The notes: generated by a model from the sequence alone, not told the origin. DNA of 64,000 nucleotides from an uncultured Chitinophaga sp. (GCF_902168175.1 NZ_CABHOU010000041.1:84010-148009); one strand, 5' to 3'. Positions 27,224 to 36,606 are shown, counted from the first letter of the stretch. A program made the numbers and translations.

Positions 27224-28750
27224 ATGAATAGGATACTAAGTATAGGTTTACTGTCTGTTTCCCTGCTGGCCGCTTCGTGCAAGAAGGATTACCTGGACAC
27301 TACACCAACAAACTCTACCAGTACTGCCACTGTATTTGCTAATACTGAAAATGCAAAAGGTGCGGTTAACGGACTGGCAAAAATGATGACCCAGCAATAC
27401 CTGAGCTCACAAGGCTTTAACGGTGAGGGTACGATTAAGATGTACTACGGCAACTACCCCGGTAACCACTTTTTCGTAAACCTTTCTGGTTGGGCTGCGA
27501 TCATTAACTCTACTTATAACGAAAACGTATCCAGCATTTACCTGTACTACCCATGGTATTATTATTATAAGATCATCGGTAACGCAAACGCTATCATCGC
27601 TAACATTGACGGTGCTACTGGTCCGGAAAAGGATAAACAATTCATTAAAGCGCAGGCTTACACTTACAGGGCCTACAGCTACATGATGCTGGCGCAACTG
27701 TACGGCAACAGGTGGTCTGATACCAACAGTGGTGCTACCAAAGGCCTGGTGTTAAGGGTCGATCTTTCTACCGGTGATTTGCCTCAATCTACCATGCTTG
27801 AAACTTATGAGCTGATTTATGACGACCTTGACAAGGCGATCGAGTTGTACACAACTTCTGGCAACGCAAGGACTAAAAACTACGAAGTGGACGCAAACGT
27901 AGCGTACGCCATCTACGCCCGTGCAGCACTCAACAGGCAGGATTATCCTACCGCAGAGTCTTATGCTGTAAAAGCAAGGACAGGTTACGCACTAATGACT
28001 AACACCGAGTATAAAGCTGGTTTTTCCACACCTAACCAGGAATGGATCTGGGGTAGCTACGGTGCCTCTGATGAAACACTGTACTTCTACTCTTACCAGT
28101 CTTACATCGCTTACAACTCAAGTGCGTCGGCTGTAAGAACTACGCCTAAATGTATCAGCCGGGAACTGTATAACAAAATTCCTGCAACGGATATCCGTAA
28201 AGGTATGTTCCTTGACCCTACCGGCTACACGTATACTACTGCTACCGGTGCGGCAGGCGCGGCGTTAAAAACAAGGGCATTTGCTTTGTATCCTGATATT
28301 TACAGCACTTCTTCTGCATTCGCTTATATGCAGTTTAAAGTGAAAGCAAACGATCTGCCTGGTGTGGGTAACCTTAACCACTTCCGTTCTGCGGAGATGT
28401 ACCTGATCGAAGCAGAAGCCAAGTATTTCCAGACTAAACCAGCAGCTGAAGTTCAGGCGGTATTGAACGCACTCACGGCCACTTCAGGTCGCGATGCCAG
28501 CTACAACTGCGTGGCAACTGGTACGGCGCTGCTCGATGAGATCAAAACTTACCGCGCCATTGAACTGTGGGGCGAAGGTTTTGACTGGTTCGATCTGAAA
28601 CGCTGGGGCGATCCTGTTGTAAGGCATGATTATGCTGGTGGTGGTAACTTCCTGTCTGTACTGGCACTTACCATTACTCCGGAAGCCAACAACAAATGGA
28701 CCTGGAAAATTCCGTTGAAAGAATCTGATTACAACGGAGCTTTAGAATAG
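27224..28750 (+). CDS. SusD/RagB-family surface lipoprotein
   Basis: The ORF track starts inside the SusC gene (27194), but ATG 27224 gives a proper lipoprotein signal (MNRILSIGLLSVSLLAASCKKD), so I use that (508 residues). The mature start DYLDTTPTNSTS, the helical core QAYTYRAYSYMMLAQLYG and the late IELWGEGFDWFDLKRWGD motif are typical of SusD. It works with the SusC gene 19 bp upstream and shares its strong codon bias. A terminator follows. Confidence 0.94.
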   Translation: MNRILSIGLLSVSLLAASCKKDYLDTTPTNSTSTATVFANTENAKGAVNGLAKMMTQQYLSSQGFNGEGTIKMYYGNYPGNHFFVNLSGWAAIINSTYNENVSSIYLYYPWYYYYKIIGNANAIIANIDGATGPEKDKQFIKAQAYTYRAYSYMMLAQLYGNRWSDTNSGATKGLVLRVDLSTGDLPQSTMLETYELIYDDLDKAIELYTTSGNARTKNYEVDANVAYAIYARAALNRQDYPTAESYAVKARTGYALMTNTEYKAGFSTPNQEWIWGSYGASDETLYFYSYQSYIAYNSSASAVRTTPKCISRELYNKIPATDIRKGMFLDPTGYTYTTATGAAGAALKTRAFALYPDIYSTSSAFAYMQFKVKANDLPGVGNLNHFRSAEMYLIEAEAKYFQTKPAAEVQAVLNALTATSGRDASYNCVATGTALLDEIKTYRAIELWGEGFDWFDLKRWGDPVVRHDYAGGGNFLSVLALTITPEANNKWTWKIPLKESDYNGALE

Positions 28751-28775
28751 TATACTAATTTGATTTAATATAGTA

Positions 28776-28811
28776 ATCTCCTGGGTCTTTTGGCCCGGGG
28801 GATTTTTTTTT
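28776..28811 (+). terminator. Intrinsic terminator of SusCD pair
   Basis: An 11-12-bp stem (atctcctgggtc against ggcccggggat, with G-U pairs and one bulge) around a TTTT loop is followed by nine T residues. Confidence 0.8.
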
Positions 28812-28897
28812 GCCCCATGTTGTAAATACTGTTGAAGTGTGCGACGCAACGGGGGCTTAATCGATATCCGCCGCCTGGCTCACTATTATATTTAATA

Positions 28898-28925
28898 GAA
28901 AGGCCTGCAGCGATGCAGGCCTTTC
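28898..28925. terminator. Intrinsic terminator abutting AraC gene
   Basis: A perfect 12-bp inverted repeat (gaaaggcctgca and complement) with a GCGA loop directly touches the AraC-type stop codon. Both strands have T-rich flanks. Confidence 0.75.
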
Positions 28926-29870
28926 TTATATCGAGTCAGGTTGATATCTCCCTACATATTCCCGGTAGCCGCCGGGCGTTATGCCTTCTACTTTCTTAAA
29001 CACCCGCGTAAAATAGTTTACATCGTTAAAACCACACATTTCACTGATGGTACGAATATCCTGTCCGCCGGCAGTAAGCAGCTGTTTGGCTTGTTTTACC
29101 CGTTCGTTGTTGATGTATTCGAGCGGACTGATACCAAATTGTTCCTTAAACCACTTAAAGAACATGTTTCGGCTAAGGTACGCCTTGCGGCATAACACAT
29201 CCACTGCTATTTTTTCTGACAGATGCTCGTGTATGTAGCTGAGTACAAAATGAGAGCGCGTTTCGTTTGTGCTGATGGTACGTTCTGCACTCACTTTGTA
29301 CATCCGCTGGTTTTGAATCAGCCTGATGAGTAGTTCCTTTATAGACAGGTCGGCGAATATGTTCTTTGTTTTGTCGGAACTGCTGCATACACGGATGATC
29401 TTATTAATAAGATCGGTGATTTCCGTGTTGTTGGAAAAATGGTACTGCGAAAACTGTAAATCCCAGGGCGTGTTTTCGTCGGGACTGTTATTATAGTAGT
29501 TGTTGAGATACGAGAGGGTGTCCTGCATGTAACCTTCATCCACCGCCAGTGCCATACACTGGGTAGGGGTGTCGGTCGTAGACTCCGGGAAGTCGATGTG
29601 CATAGTTTCATGTGCCGGAATAATCACCGTTTCGCCGGGCAGGTAGTCGAACGCGGGATCATCGTACAGGTGCATTACTTTTTTACCCCGCATCATACTG
29701 GTGATAACGAAATCGGAAAAGGCCAGGGGGAGGTGCCACGCTGGCTGGTAACATTCAAAAATGTTCAGTTCACAATTCTTCAGATTAAATACCCGCCTGT
29801 TTTCCACCAGGGTCTGCAACTGGTGGGGCGGTGTTAAATCAACGTTCTGCAGGTAGCTTTTACGCGGCAT
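28926..29870 (-). CDS. AraC-family transcriptional regulator
   Basis: A 314-residue regulator. The N-terminal ligand-binding part (about 20-180; LAFSDFVITSMMRGKKVMHLYDD, YLPGETVIIPAHETMHIDFP) resembles the AraC cupin-type domain. The C-terminal double helix-turn-helix spans about 215-305 (FVLSYIHEHLSEKIAVDVLCRKAYLSRNMFFKWFKEQFG...ISEMCGFNDVNYFTRVFKK). Such regulators usually respond to a sugar or small effector. It is convergent with the 23965-28750 SusCD pair. Control of that pair or of the nearby GH78 gene is plausible by position only. Confidence 0.92.
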   Translation of the reverse strand: MPRKSYLQNVDLTPPHQLQTLVENRRVFNLKNCELNIFECYQPAWHLPLAFSDFVITSMMRGKKVMHLYDDPAFDYLPGETVIIPAHETMHIDFPESTTDTPTQCMALAVDEGYMQDTLSYLNNYYNNSPDENTPWDLQFSQYHFSNNTEITDLINKIIRVCSSSDKTKNIFADLSIKELLIRLIQNQRMYKVSAERTISTNETRSHFVLSYIHEHLSEKIAVDVLCRKAYLSRNMFFKWFKEQFGISPLEYINNERVKQAKQLLTAGGQDIRTISEMCGFNDVNYFTRVFKKVEGITPGGYREYVGRYQPDSI

Positions 29871-30094
29871 ACTCGGGCATAGTTTGTGGTCCTGATGAAT
29901 ATATGATACGTACAGAAAGTTACAAAATCAGGAGTACAATTGTGCTATAAAAAGATACGATTGTTAGCGCTGGTAGTCATTTTTACGTAGCGCTAAATGT
30001 CGGATTAACAAGCCTTTATTCTTAGTAAGGGCGGATCAGGAGTGTTGCCCGTTACAATTATTCTATACTCTTTTTCGCATCGGTTAACTTAATT

Positions 30095-30148
30095 TTAGTT
30101 GTATAACTAAATAATAGTTGTTTAACTGGATTATTAGTTATACGTTTG
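30095..30148 (+). promoter_or_regulatory. Operator array and promoter of BlaI/M56 pair
   Basis: TACGTTTG at 30141-30148 matches the -7 consensus exactly, with TTG at 30118-30120, 20 nt upstream, as -33. Over it lie the palindrome ttagtt-gtat-aactaa (30095-30110), a second copy tagtt-gttt-aactg (30115-30128) centred 19 bp later, and a half-site ttagttatac (30134-30143), the exact complement of 30101-30110, overlapping the -7 box. This is the expected layout for self-repression by a BlaI dimer. Confidence 0.65.
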
Positions 30149-30159
30149 TTGCACAATAG

Positions 30160-30534
30160 ATGAACATGGAACCTCTGAATCATACAGAAGAACAGATCAT
30201 GCAAATTCTCTGGCAACTGGAAAGGGCTTTTGTGAAGGATATACTGGAGAAGATGGATGATCCGAAGCCGCCCTATACTACCGTATCCTCGATCGTTCGT
30301 AACCTGGAAACGAAGGGGTATGTAGGCCATAAGGCGTATGGCAAAACGCATGAGTATATACCCCAGGTGAGCCGCGAGGAATATGGTAAGGGCAGTTTAC
30401 AGAAGATGTTAAAAAACTATTTTAACGATAGGACTTCCAATCTTTTATCCTTATTAATGAAAGAGCGCGACCTGGATAATGAGGAGATTCGGGAGTTGCA
30501 GCAATTGATTGACGCTAAAAAGAAACAGCCATGA
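30160..30534 (+). CDS. BlaI/MecI/CopY-family winged-helix repressor
   Basis: A 124-residue protein with the BlaI winged helix over residues 1-75 (LNHTEEQIMQILWQLERAFVKDILEKM...PPYTTVSSIVRNLETKGYVGHKAYGKTHEYIPQVS) and a helical dimerisation tail. Family members repress their own operon and are inactivated by cleavage triggered by the membrane M56 protease encoded next. The stop overlaps the M56 start by 4 bp (ATGA). No beta-lactamase is adjacent, so the regulated function is probably something other than penicillin resistance. The second Met (30166) is an alternative start. Confidence 0.94.
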   Translation: MNMEPLNHTEEQIMQILWQLERAFVKDILEKMDDPKPPYTTVSSIVRNLETKGYVGHKAYGKTHEYIPQVSREEYGKGSLQKMLKNYFNDRTSNLLSLLMKERDLDNEEIRELQQLIDAKKKQP

Positions 30535-31817
30535 CGCTTTTCATTACCTATTTGTTATATAGTTCCGGCAGCCTGTTGTTTTTCTGGCTGGTGTATAATG
30601 CCTGGCTGCGTGATCTTAGCTTTTATCGCTGGAACCGCATTTACCTTTTAGCCTCCCTGGTGATTTCGTTGTTAGTGCCACTGGTGCAGAAGCCGGTGTT
30701 TACTATTTATACTCCGCAGGTTGCCGCTGCTGTTGTGCCGATGGAAGGCGTAGCGGCTCATAGCGAAATACCCGTTTCGCCCGTCCGGTCGGCGGTTCCT
30801 GACGTGAGTGTTCAGTGGGATAACTGGGCGCTGGTCATTTACCTGGCAGGTGTTACCATTGCCTTTATCATCTTCGCAGCAGGACTGGCTAATATTGCTC
30901 GCACCATCCGCAACAGTCGGCACGAGGTACTGGGAGGGGTGAACATCGTGCGTACTGCACGGTTAAATGCATCTTTCTTTCACTACATTTTTATACAGGC
31001 GGGCATTCAACAGGAAGAGGAGGAGATGATACTGTTACATGAAGCGGCGCATCGCCGGTTGTGGCATAGTGTGGATACAATGATGGTAGAAGTGGCGAAG
31101 ATCGTTTTCTGGTTTAATCCATTTATATACCGACTCGGTAAGGCTTTGAAGGAGGTACACGAATATGAGGCCGACGCCCTGGTGGCAGGTGCTGTGCCCG
31201 CCACAGATTACGCGGAAATGCTGCTCCGCTTCAGCGCGGGGACATCCCATAATGCCCCGCTGTATAATCTTTACAGCAAACATCCGATAAAAACGCGGAT
31301 CCAATTTTTGTTCACAACTAAATCTAATAACATGAAAAAGGCCTTGTACCTGTTTGCGCTGCCCTGCCTGGCGCTCTCTATTTCCAGCTTCTCCATTGGC
31401 ATTGCTGATAGCCGGCCAATAACTACTATTTCCCGTAATGCGGTCGAATGGACATTGCCTGAAGGCGCTAAATTTCAGGAAGATGCAAATGTTATCACCC
31501 TGCAACTGGACCTGCGCACACTGCTTGGCAAAGATGCTAAGGCGGAAGGTTTCGATCTGCTCCTGCAAAATGGCTGGGACGATGTGGTGAAAGCATTTTT
31601 CAAAAACGGTTGCTCCGTTTCCTATGGCACAAAACAGGTGGGCGACCAGCTGGAAAGTCTTAAAATAGCACTGACTAACGATAAAAACGGGTCCTCTTCA
31701 AGCGCCACCTACAGAATAAAGGAAATGGTAGATAACCATTATTACCTGCAGGTTACCTACAACAAATCGAACAGCGAATTGTCCGTACGCAGCGACAAAA
31801 CCGCCGTTATCAACTAA
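30531..31817 (+). CDS. M56-family membrane metallopeptidase (BlaR1-like)
   Basis: A 428-residue membrane protein with helices at about 4-24, 34-53 and 98-122, then a cytoplasmic zinc-protease domain with HEAAH (H170, E171, H174) and the downstream EYEAD element around 211-215, all features of M56/BlaR1. A further helix (KKALYLFALPCLALSISSF, near 268-285) is followed by about 140 exported residues. In BlaR1 that place holds a penicillin-binding sensor; here there is no SxxK/SxN/KTG set and no TonB domain, so the sensor is of unknown type. It is translationally coupled to BlaI. Confidence 0.88.
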   Translation: MTLFITYLLYSSGSLLFFWLVYNAWLRDLSFYRWNRIYLLASLVISLLVPLVQKPVFTIYTPQVAAAVVPMEGVAAHSEIPVSPVRSAVPDVSVQWDNWALVIYLAGVTIAFIIFAAGLANIARTIRNSRHEVLGGVNIVRTARLNASFFHYIFIQAGIQQEEEEMILLHEAAHRRLWHSVDTMMVEVAKIVFWFNPFIYRLGKALKEVHEYEADALVAGAVPATDYAEMLLRFSAGTSHNAPLYNLYSKHPIKTRIQFLFTTKSNNMKKALYLFALPCLALSISSFSIGIADSRPITTISRNAVEWTLPEGAKFQEDANVITLQLDLRTLLGKDAKAEGFDLLLQNGWDDVVKAFFKNGCSVSYGTKQVGDQLESLKIALTNDKNGSSSSATYRIKEMVDNHYYLQVTYNKSNSELSVRSDKTAVIN

Positions 31818-31837
31818 TATATCATTTCAGATACAGG

Positions 31838-31870
31838 AAGCCCGGGACGCCATCGTTCCGGGCTTTCTCT
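31838..31870 (+). terminator. Intrinsic terminator of BlaI/M56 operon
   Basis: An 8-bp GC-rich stem (aagcccgg/ccgggctt) with a 12-nt loop is followed by TTCTCT, 20 bp after the stop. Confidence 0.7.
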
Positions 31871-32021
31871 ATTTTAGGCCGCCATCCATGTAATAATGTG
31901 GTAAGTATTAAGGGGATAAGGGCTCTTTAAGGTACTTAGGGTCACTGCCCGGCAATCATCTTCCAATTATGGAATTTTGAGCGGGATAAGTGAGAAGATG
32001 TTTTATATTGATGTTTTAAAT

Positions 32022-34688
32022 ATGCAGATGAAGATGTTACATTACCGGAAAACGTTGCTCGTGGGGCTTATAGCCGCATTTTCAGTAACACAGCTACAGG
32101 CCGCGGGGCCTGTGGGCTTAAAATGTGAGTACCTGGTAAACCCTATCGGGCTGGACGCACAACACCCGCGTTTTACCTGGAAGCTGGACGATAAACGCGC
32201 CGGTGCCCGGCAAACGGCCTACCAGCTGTTCGTTTATACAGACGCGATGGGCAGCAAACTGCTCTGGGAAAGCGGTAAAGTCAATAACAGTCATATTCTT
32301 GCTACCTATAATGGCAGCAACCTTACGCCTTTCACCAAATACTGGTGGAAGGTGCAGGTTTGGGATAAAGATGGAAAAACAGCTACTTCTCCCCTTGCCA
32401 GTTTTGAAACAGGGATGATGGGCACGGGTAACTGGAAGGGCGAATGGATAAGCGATACAGAAGATGTAGACCTTAAGCCTGCCGCGTACTTCCGCAAGGT
32501 ATTTACGGCTGGTAAAAAGATAAGCTCCGCCCGTGCTTACATCGCGGTGGCTGGTTTGTATGAGCTGTACATCAACGGTAAAAAAACAGGCAATCACCGC
32601 CTCGATCCAATGTACACGCGTTTCGACAGGCGCAACCTGTATGTAACCTACGATGTTACGTCGCAGTTGCAGCAGGGCAACAACGCTATAGGCGTATTAC
32701 TTGGCAACGGCTGGTACAATCACCAGTCAACAGCGGTATGGGATTTTCATAAAGCGCCCTGGCGTGCCCGTCCGGCGTTTTGCCTTGATTTACAGGTAAC
32801 TTATGCCGACGGTACTTCAGAGATAATAAAATCTGGCCGCGACTGGAAAACAGCGTTAAGCCCGGTTATTTTTAATAGTATTTATACGGCGGAGCATTAC
32901 GATGCGCGCTTAGAATTGCCAGGATGGAATACCGCCACGTTCAGCGATGCCGCCTGGAAACCGGTAATTGCCCGCAAAGCGCCATCGGGCAATATTGTTG
33001 CCCAGGCTATGCACCCGGTAGAGAATGTAGAAACTATCCCGGCGAAATCGATCCGTAAGTTTAACGATACTACTTACCTGTTCGACCTTGGCCGTAACAT
33101 CTCAGGTGTAAGTAAAATTAAAGTGAGCGGACCGGCAGGTACTGTTATCCGTTTAAAACACTCCGAAGATCTCAATAAGGAGGGCCGTGCCGACCTCGCA
33201 AATATTATCGTACACTACCGCCCGAAAGATAAATCCGATCCTTTCCAGACGGATATCTTTATCCTGAATGGTAAAGGCGTGGAGGAGTTTATGCCACGGT
33301 TTAACTACAAAGGTTTTCAGTACGTGGAAGTAACGAGCAGCCAGCCACTAAAGCTGAGCAAAGAAAGCCTTACCGGTTATTTTATGCACAGCGCCGTGCC
33401 GGTAGCTGGTAACGTAACCTCTTCCAGCAATATGATCAATAAACTTTGGTGGGCTACCAACAACGCATATCTCTCCAACCTGTTCGGTTACCCTACCGAT
33501 TGTCCGCAACGTGAGAAAAACGGTTGGACGGGCGATGCGCACATTGCGAGCGAAACGGGTTTGTACAACTTCGATGGTATTACGGTGTACGAAAAATGGC
33601 TGGCCGATCACCGCGATGAGCAGAAGCCTAACGGTGTATTGCCATCTATTATTCCCACCGGCGGCTGGGGCTACGATTGGGGTAACGGGCCCGACTGGAC
33701 CAGCACCATCGCTATTATTCCATGGAACATCTACCTGTTTTATGGTGATAGCAAACTGCTGGCCGATTGTTACGACAACATTAAAAAGTACGTAGACCAT
33801 ATCACGGACATCAGTCCTTCGGGCTTAACTACCTGGGGCCTGGGCGACTGGGTGCCGGTAAAATCTAAAACGCCGGTGGAGTTTACTTCTTCCTGCTTTT
33901 ATTATAAAGATGCGGTGATATTGTCTAAAGCGGCTAAGCTATTGGGTAAGGAAGATGATTACAAGAAATACAGTGAACTTGCAGAGAAAATAAAAACCGC
34001 ATTCAATAAGAAATACCTGAACGAGTCGACGGCTATTTATAATGCCGGTGTACAGACAGAACTCAGCTCCGCGCTTTACTGGGGCCTGGTGCCCGAGGCG
34101 TTTAAGGCCCGCGTGGCCGCTAACCTGGCTAAACGTGTAGAGCAGGATAAGTTCCATCTCGATGTAGGTTTGCTGGGAACCAAAAGTATCCTGAATGCCC
34201 TGAGCGAAAACGGGTATGCGGATGTTGCGTATAAAGTAGCTGCACAGGAGGACTTCCCTTCCTGGGGGTACTGGATTAAGACCGGCGCTACCACCCTTTA
34301 TGAAAACTGGGACCCGCATGCTGCTTCCGATTTGTCGCGTAACCATATTATGTTCGGTGAAATTGGAGCATGGATGTACAAGGGCCTGGGCGGTATTATG
34401 CCCAACGAAGCCGGGCCTGGTTTCAGCGAAGTATTACTCGAACCCCATTTTGTAACAGGACTCGATCGCTTCGAGGCGAAACATGACGGACCTTATGGAA
34501 CGATCGTTTCTTCGTGGAAGAGAACAGCGGGCGGTGTTACCTATAATGCAGTAATTCCTGCTAACTCCACGGCACTGATACGGTTAGATGTGCCTGCTGG
34601 CAAGAAGTTGTTCAGGAATGGGAAGGAGGTTGCTGTGGCGAATGAGTACAGAGTTGATGCGGGTGCTTATACATTTGATATTAAATAG
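32022..34688 (+). CDS. GH78 alpha-L-rhamnosidase
   Basis: The ORF opens at a TTG (31977), but the signal peptide (YRKTLLVGLIAAFSVTQLQA) is best started at ATG 32022, 32028 or 32034; I use 32022 (888 residues). An Ig-like N-terminal domain (LKCEYLVNPIGLDAQHPRFTWKL) comes first, then the rhamnosidase N domain (YIAVAGLYELYINGKKTGNHRLDP). The six-hairpin catalytic domain carries the GH78 signature PTDCPQREKNGWTGDAH, and a C-terminal beta domain follows (GFSEVLLEPHF). It removes terminal alpha-L-rhamnose from plant or microbial glycans in the periplasm or at the surface. No SusCD gene is directly adjacent; the nearest pair is 3.3 kb upstream. Confidence 0.95.
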   Translation: MQMKMLHYRKTLLVGLIAAFSVTQLQAAGPVGLKCEYLVNPIGLDAQHPRFTWKLDDKRAGARQTAYQLFVYTDAMGSKLLWESGKVNNSHILATYNGSNLTPFTKYWWKVQVWDKDGKTATSPLASFETGMMGTGNWKGEWISDTEDVDLKPAAYFRKVFTAGKKISSARAYIAVAGLYELYINGKKTGNHRLDPMYTRFDRRNLYVTYDVTSQLQQGNNAIGVLLGNGWYNHQSTAVWDFHKAPWRARPAFCLDLQVTYADGTSEIIKSGRDWKTALSPVIFNSIYTAEHYDARLELPGWNTATFSDAAWKPVIARKAPSGNIVAQAMHPVENVETIPAKSIRKFNDTTYLFDLGRNISGVSKIKVSGPAGTVIRLKHSEDLNKEGRADLANIIVHYRPKDKSDPFQTDIFILNGKGVEEFMPRFNYKGFQYVEVTSSQPLKLSKESLTGYFMHSAVPVAGNVTSSSNMINKLWWATNNAYLSNLFGYPTDCPQREKNGWTGDAHIASETGLYNFDGITVYEKWLADHRDEQKPNGVLPSIIPTGGWGYDWGNGPDWTSTIAIIPWNIYLFYGDSKLLADCYDNIKKYVDHITDISPSGLTTWGLGDWVPVKSKTPVEFTSSCFYYKDAVILSKAAKLLGKEDDYKKYSELAEKIKTAFNKKYLNESTAIYNAGVQTELSSALYWGLVPEAFKARVAANLAKRVEQDKFHLDVGLLGTKSILNALSENGYADVAYKVAAQEDFPSWGYWIKTGATTLYENWDPHAASDLSRNHIMFGEIGAWMYKGLGGIMPNEAGPGFSEVLLEPHFVTGLDRFEAKHDGPYGTIVSSWKRTAGGVTYNAVIPANSTALIRLDVPAGKKLFRNGKEVAVANEYRVDAGAYTFDIK

Positions 34689-34689
34689 A

Positions 34690-34701
34690 CGGTGTATACC
34701 G
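34690..34701. repeat. CGGTGTATACACCG-type palindrome, short copy
   Basis: cggtgtataccg, two bases shorter than the full form, begins 2 bp after the GH78 stop codon. It is one of three related copies in this 126-bp convergent intergenic space. Confidence 0.55.
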
Positions 34702-34711
34702 AAATAAAATG

Positions 34712-34747
34712 AAAGAGGGACGGTGTATATACCGCCCCTCTTTTTTT
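34712..34747 (+). terminator. Intrinsic terminator built on the CGGTGTATAC palindrome
   Basis: The arms aaagaggg and ccctcttt flank the core cggtgtatataccg with one A/C mismatch, followed by a T tract. It should stop GH78 transcription. Confidence 0.85.
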
Positions 34748-34783
34748 ATTGCTGTACTGCATTGATGCTGCTTTAATGTAAAC

Positions 34784-34799
34784 GCGGTGTATACACCGC
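34784..34799. repeat. Perfect gcggtgtatacaccgc palindrome
   Basis: A self-complementary 16-mer 15 bp beyond the LytTR gene stop. The same core occurs at 41103 and 55399. Confidence 0.7.
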
Positions 34800-34814
34800 C
34801 AATACAACCTATCA

Positions 34815-35573
34815 TCACTTCCCCAACCACTCCTTAAACCCCGGAACCCTGTCCCTGCTCACCTCTAACTCTACCTCCGGTGTGGGATGTAACTCCAGCT
34901 TCAACCGCCCGCTAAACCAGGTGTGTATACAGCGAACACTTTTAATGTTCACTACCAAATGCCTGCTTACCTTGTAAAAGTTATCAGGAGGCAGTTGTGT
35001 TTCCAGTGTGGAAAGACTGTCTTCCATCAAATGTTTTTTACCGGTGAAGTCGAGTGTATACGCCAGTTTACCTACTGCGTACATGCAGGCAATTTCACTG
35101 GTGTTGATGTGATACATATGCTGGCCGGTCTTCACTAAAAAGCGGTCTTTGTAGGTGGGGGGCTGCAGTTGTTGCAGCAGTTGTTCTATCTTATTTTCCA
35201 GCTGGATGTTTTGCCCGAAAAACTGCCTGAACTTCTGCACGGCCTGTTCCAGTTCCTCCGCATTCAACGGTTTCAGCAGGTACTCTATACCATTGCTCTT
35301 GAACGCCTGTAACATATACTGGTCGTACGCGGTAGTGAATATAACCGGGGCGGTGATCGTAGCCTGGTTAAAGATTTCCAGGCTTAAGCCATCGGCCAGT
35401 TGCACGTCCATAAATATCAGGTCGGGTTGCGGGAACACGGAGAACCACTTTACGCTTTCCTCGATGCTATCCAGTGTGGCCAGTACTGTTATATCGCTGT
35501 TCATTTTCTCCAGCAGGTTGCGGAGTTTTTTGGCGGCCGGTGCCTCATCTTCTATAATAACCGTGCGGATCAT
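34815..35573 (-). CDS. LytTR-family response regulator
   Basis: A 252-residue protein with a receiver domain at 1-120 (IIEDEAPAAKKLRNLL; phosphorylated Asp56 in LIFMDVQLADG; Lys in YLLKPL) and a LytTR DNA-binding domain at about 145-250 (YKDRFLVKTGQHMYHINTSEIACMYA...FYKVSRHLVVNIKSV). It starts inside the last codons of the kinase gene (4-bp overlap), so the two are a coupled pair. It is the last gene of the receptor-kinase-regulator operon. Targets are unknown; autoregulation of the receptor is the simplest possibility. Confidence 0.94.
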   Translation of the reverse strand: MIRTVIIEDEAPAAKKLRNLLEKMNSDITVLATLDSIEESVKWFSVFPQPDLIFMDVQLADGLSLEIFNQATITAPVIFTTAYDQYMLQAFKSNGIEYLLKPLNAEELEQAVQKFRQFFGQNIQLENKIEQLLQQLQPPTYKDRFLVKTGQHMYHINTSEIACMYAVGKLAYTLDFTGKKHLMEDSLSTLETQLPPDNFYKVSRHLVVNIKSVRCIHTWFSGRLKLELHPTPEVELEVSRDRVPGFKEWLGK

Positions 35574-36604
35574 GCTTCAGGGAATAAGGGTAAGGTAACG
35601 ATATACTTGTCCATGGTAGTAATACAGGTCATTTCCTGGTTGGCCAGCAATCGTATGCGGCTGTTGATATTCTCTAAACCTTTGCCTGTAGAGATAACCG
35701 GTTGTTGTTTTTTCTGCAGGTTGTTAGTAACGGTAATCCGTCCGTCCAGTGCTTCGATGTTTACCAGCAGCGGTTTTGCGGTGGATGCAATGTTGTGTTT
35801 TATCGCATTTTCTACCAGTAGTTGCAGGGCAAAAGGTATTATTTTTTTAGCGTGATGGGAGGGTGGTATGTCGATCGTAACACTAAGGCTGTCGCCAAAA
35901 CGTGTACGTAATAGATAAGCATAGGCTTCTAATAAGTCCAGTTCCTCTTTTACGGTGATCAGCGTTGATTCCGGCATTTCCAGAATGTAGCGGTACAGCT
36001 TCGCAAGCTGTTGTATAAATGGTTCGGCCAGTTGCGGGTCGTCCTGTACGATGGCGCTGAGGGTGTTGAGGTTGTTGAAAAGGAAGTGCGGATCTACCTG
36101 GCTTTTCAACGCTTTTATCTGCGCCATCAGGCTTTCGTTTTTCAATTCTTCCTGCCTGGTTACAGATATTTTTAACTGCCGCATGTAATATACAATTTCG
36201 TACACGCTCGCTACGGCGATAGTATTAACGATGCCCATCACATTACAACCCGGCCCATACCATATTTCATCCTTTGCCCAAAAGGGCGGCGTAACGCCAT
36301 TAAGGTTGGCTACCATCAGGGTGTATATCAGCATGGCGAAGCCTGTAATAAATATGCGTTTGCGCGAATCCTCAAAAGCTGGATATCTTCTCCGGAGCCA
36401 TATCAATATCATCCGGTTACCCAGCCAGAATACCGCAGTAATAAGGGTGGTGAACACGAACGACTGCCACACATAGTACGGCGGACGGTGAAATCGGGCG
36501 CCCACGTAGATAATGGGGGTAATAAAACCCAGCAGGGGAATACCCAATATCAGGAACCAGGTATCATTAAACCCCAAAGCCTCGCGGACGCTTTTTTTAC
36601 GCAT
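35570..36604 (-). CDS. LytS-type (His_kinase) sensor histidine kinase
   Basis: A 344-residue membrane kinase. Four hydrophobic segments (about 14-36, 48-70, 85-103, 122-140) form a small sensor module without an obvious extracytoplasmic domain. A short coiled coil then leads to the His_kinase domain with SQVDPHFLFNNLNTLSAIV (His173), and an ATPase domain ends in GKGLENINSRI. Partner of the LytTR regulator, overlapping it by 4 bp. It starts 2 bp after the TonB-dependent receptor stop, so all three genes are one transcript. Confidence 0.93.
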   Translation of the reverse strand: MRKKSVREALGFNDTWFLILGIPLLGFITPIIYVGARFHRPPYYVWQSFVFTTLITAVFWLGNRMILIWLRRRYPAFEDSRKRIFITGFAMLIYTLMVANLNGVTPPFWAKDEIWYGPGCNVMGIVNTIAVASVYEIVYYMRQLKISVTRQEELKNESLMAQIKALKSQVDPHFLFNNLNTLSAIVQDDPQLAEPFIQQLAKLYRYILEMPESTLITVKEELDLLEAYAYLLRTRFGDSLSVTIDIPPSHHAKKIIPFALQLLVENAIKHNIASTAKPLLVNIEALDGRITVTNNLQKKQQPVISTGKGLENINSRIRLLANQEMTCITTMDKYIVTLPLFPEA

Positions 36605-36606
36605 AG

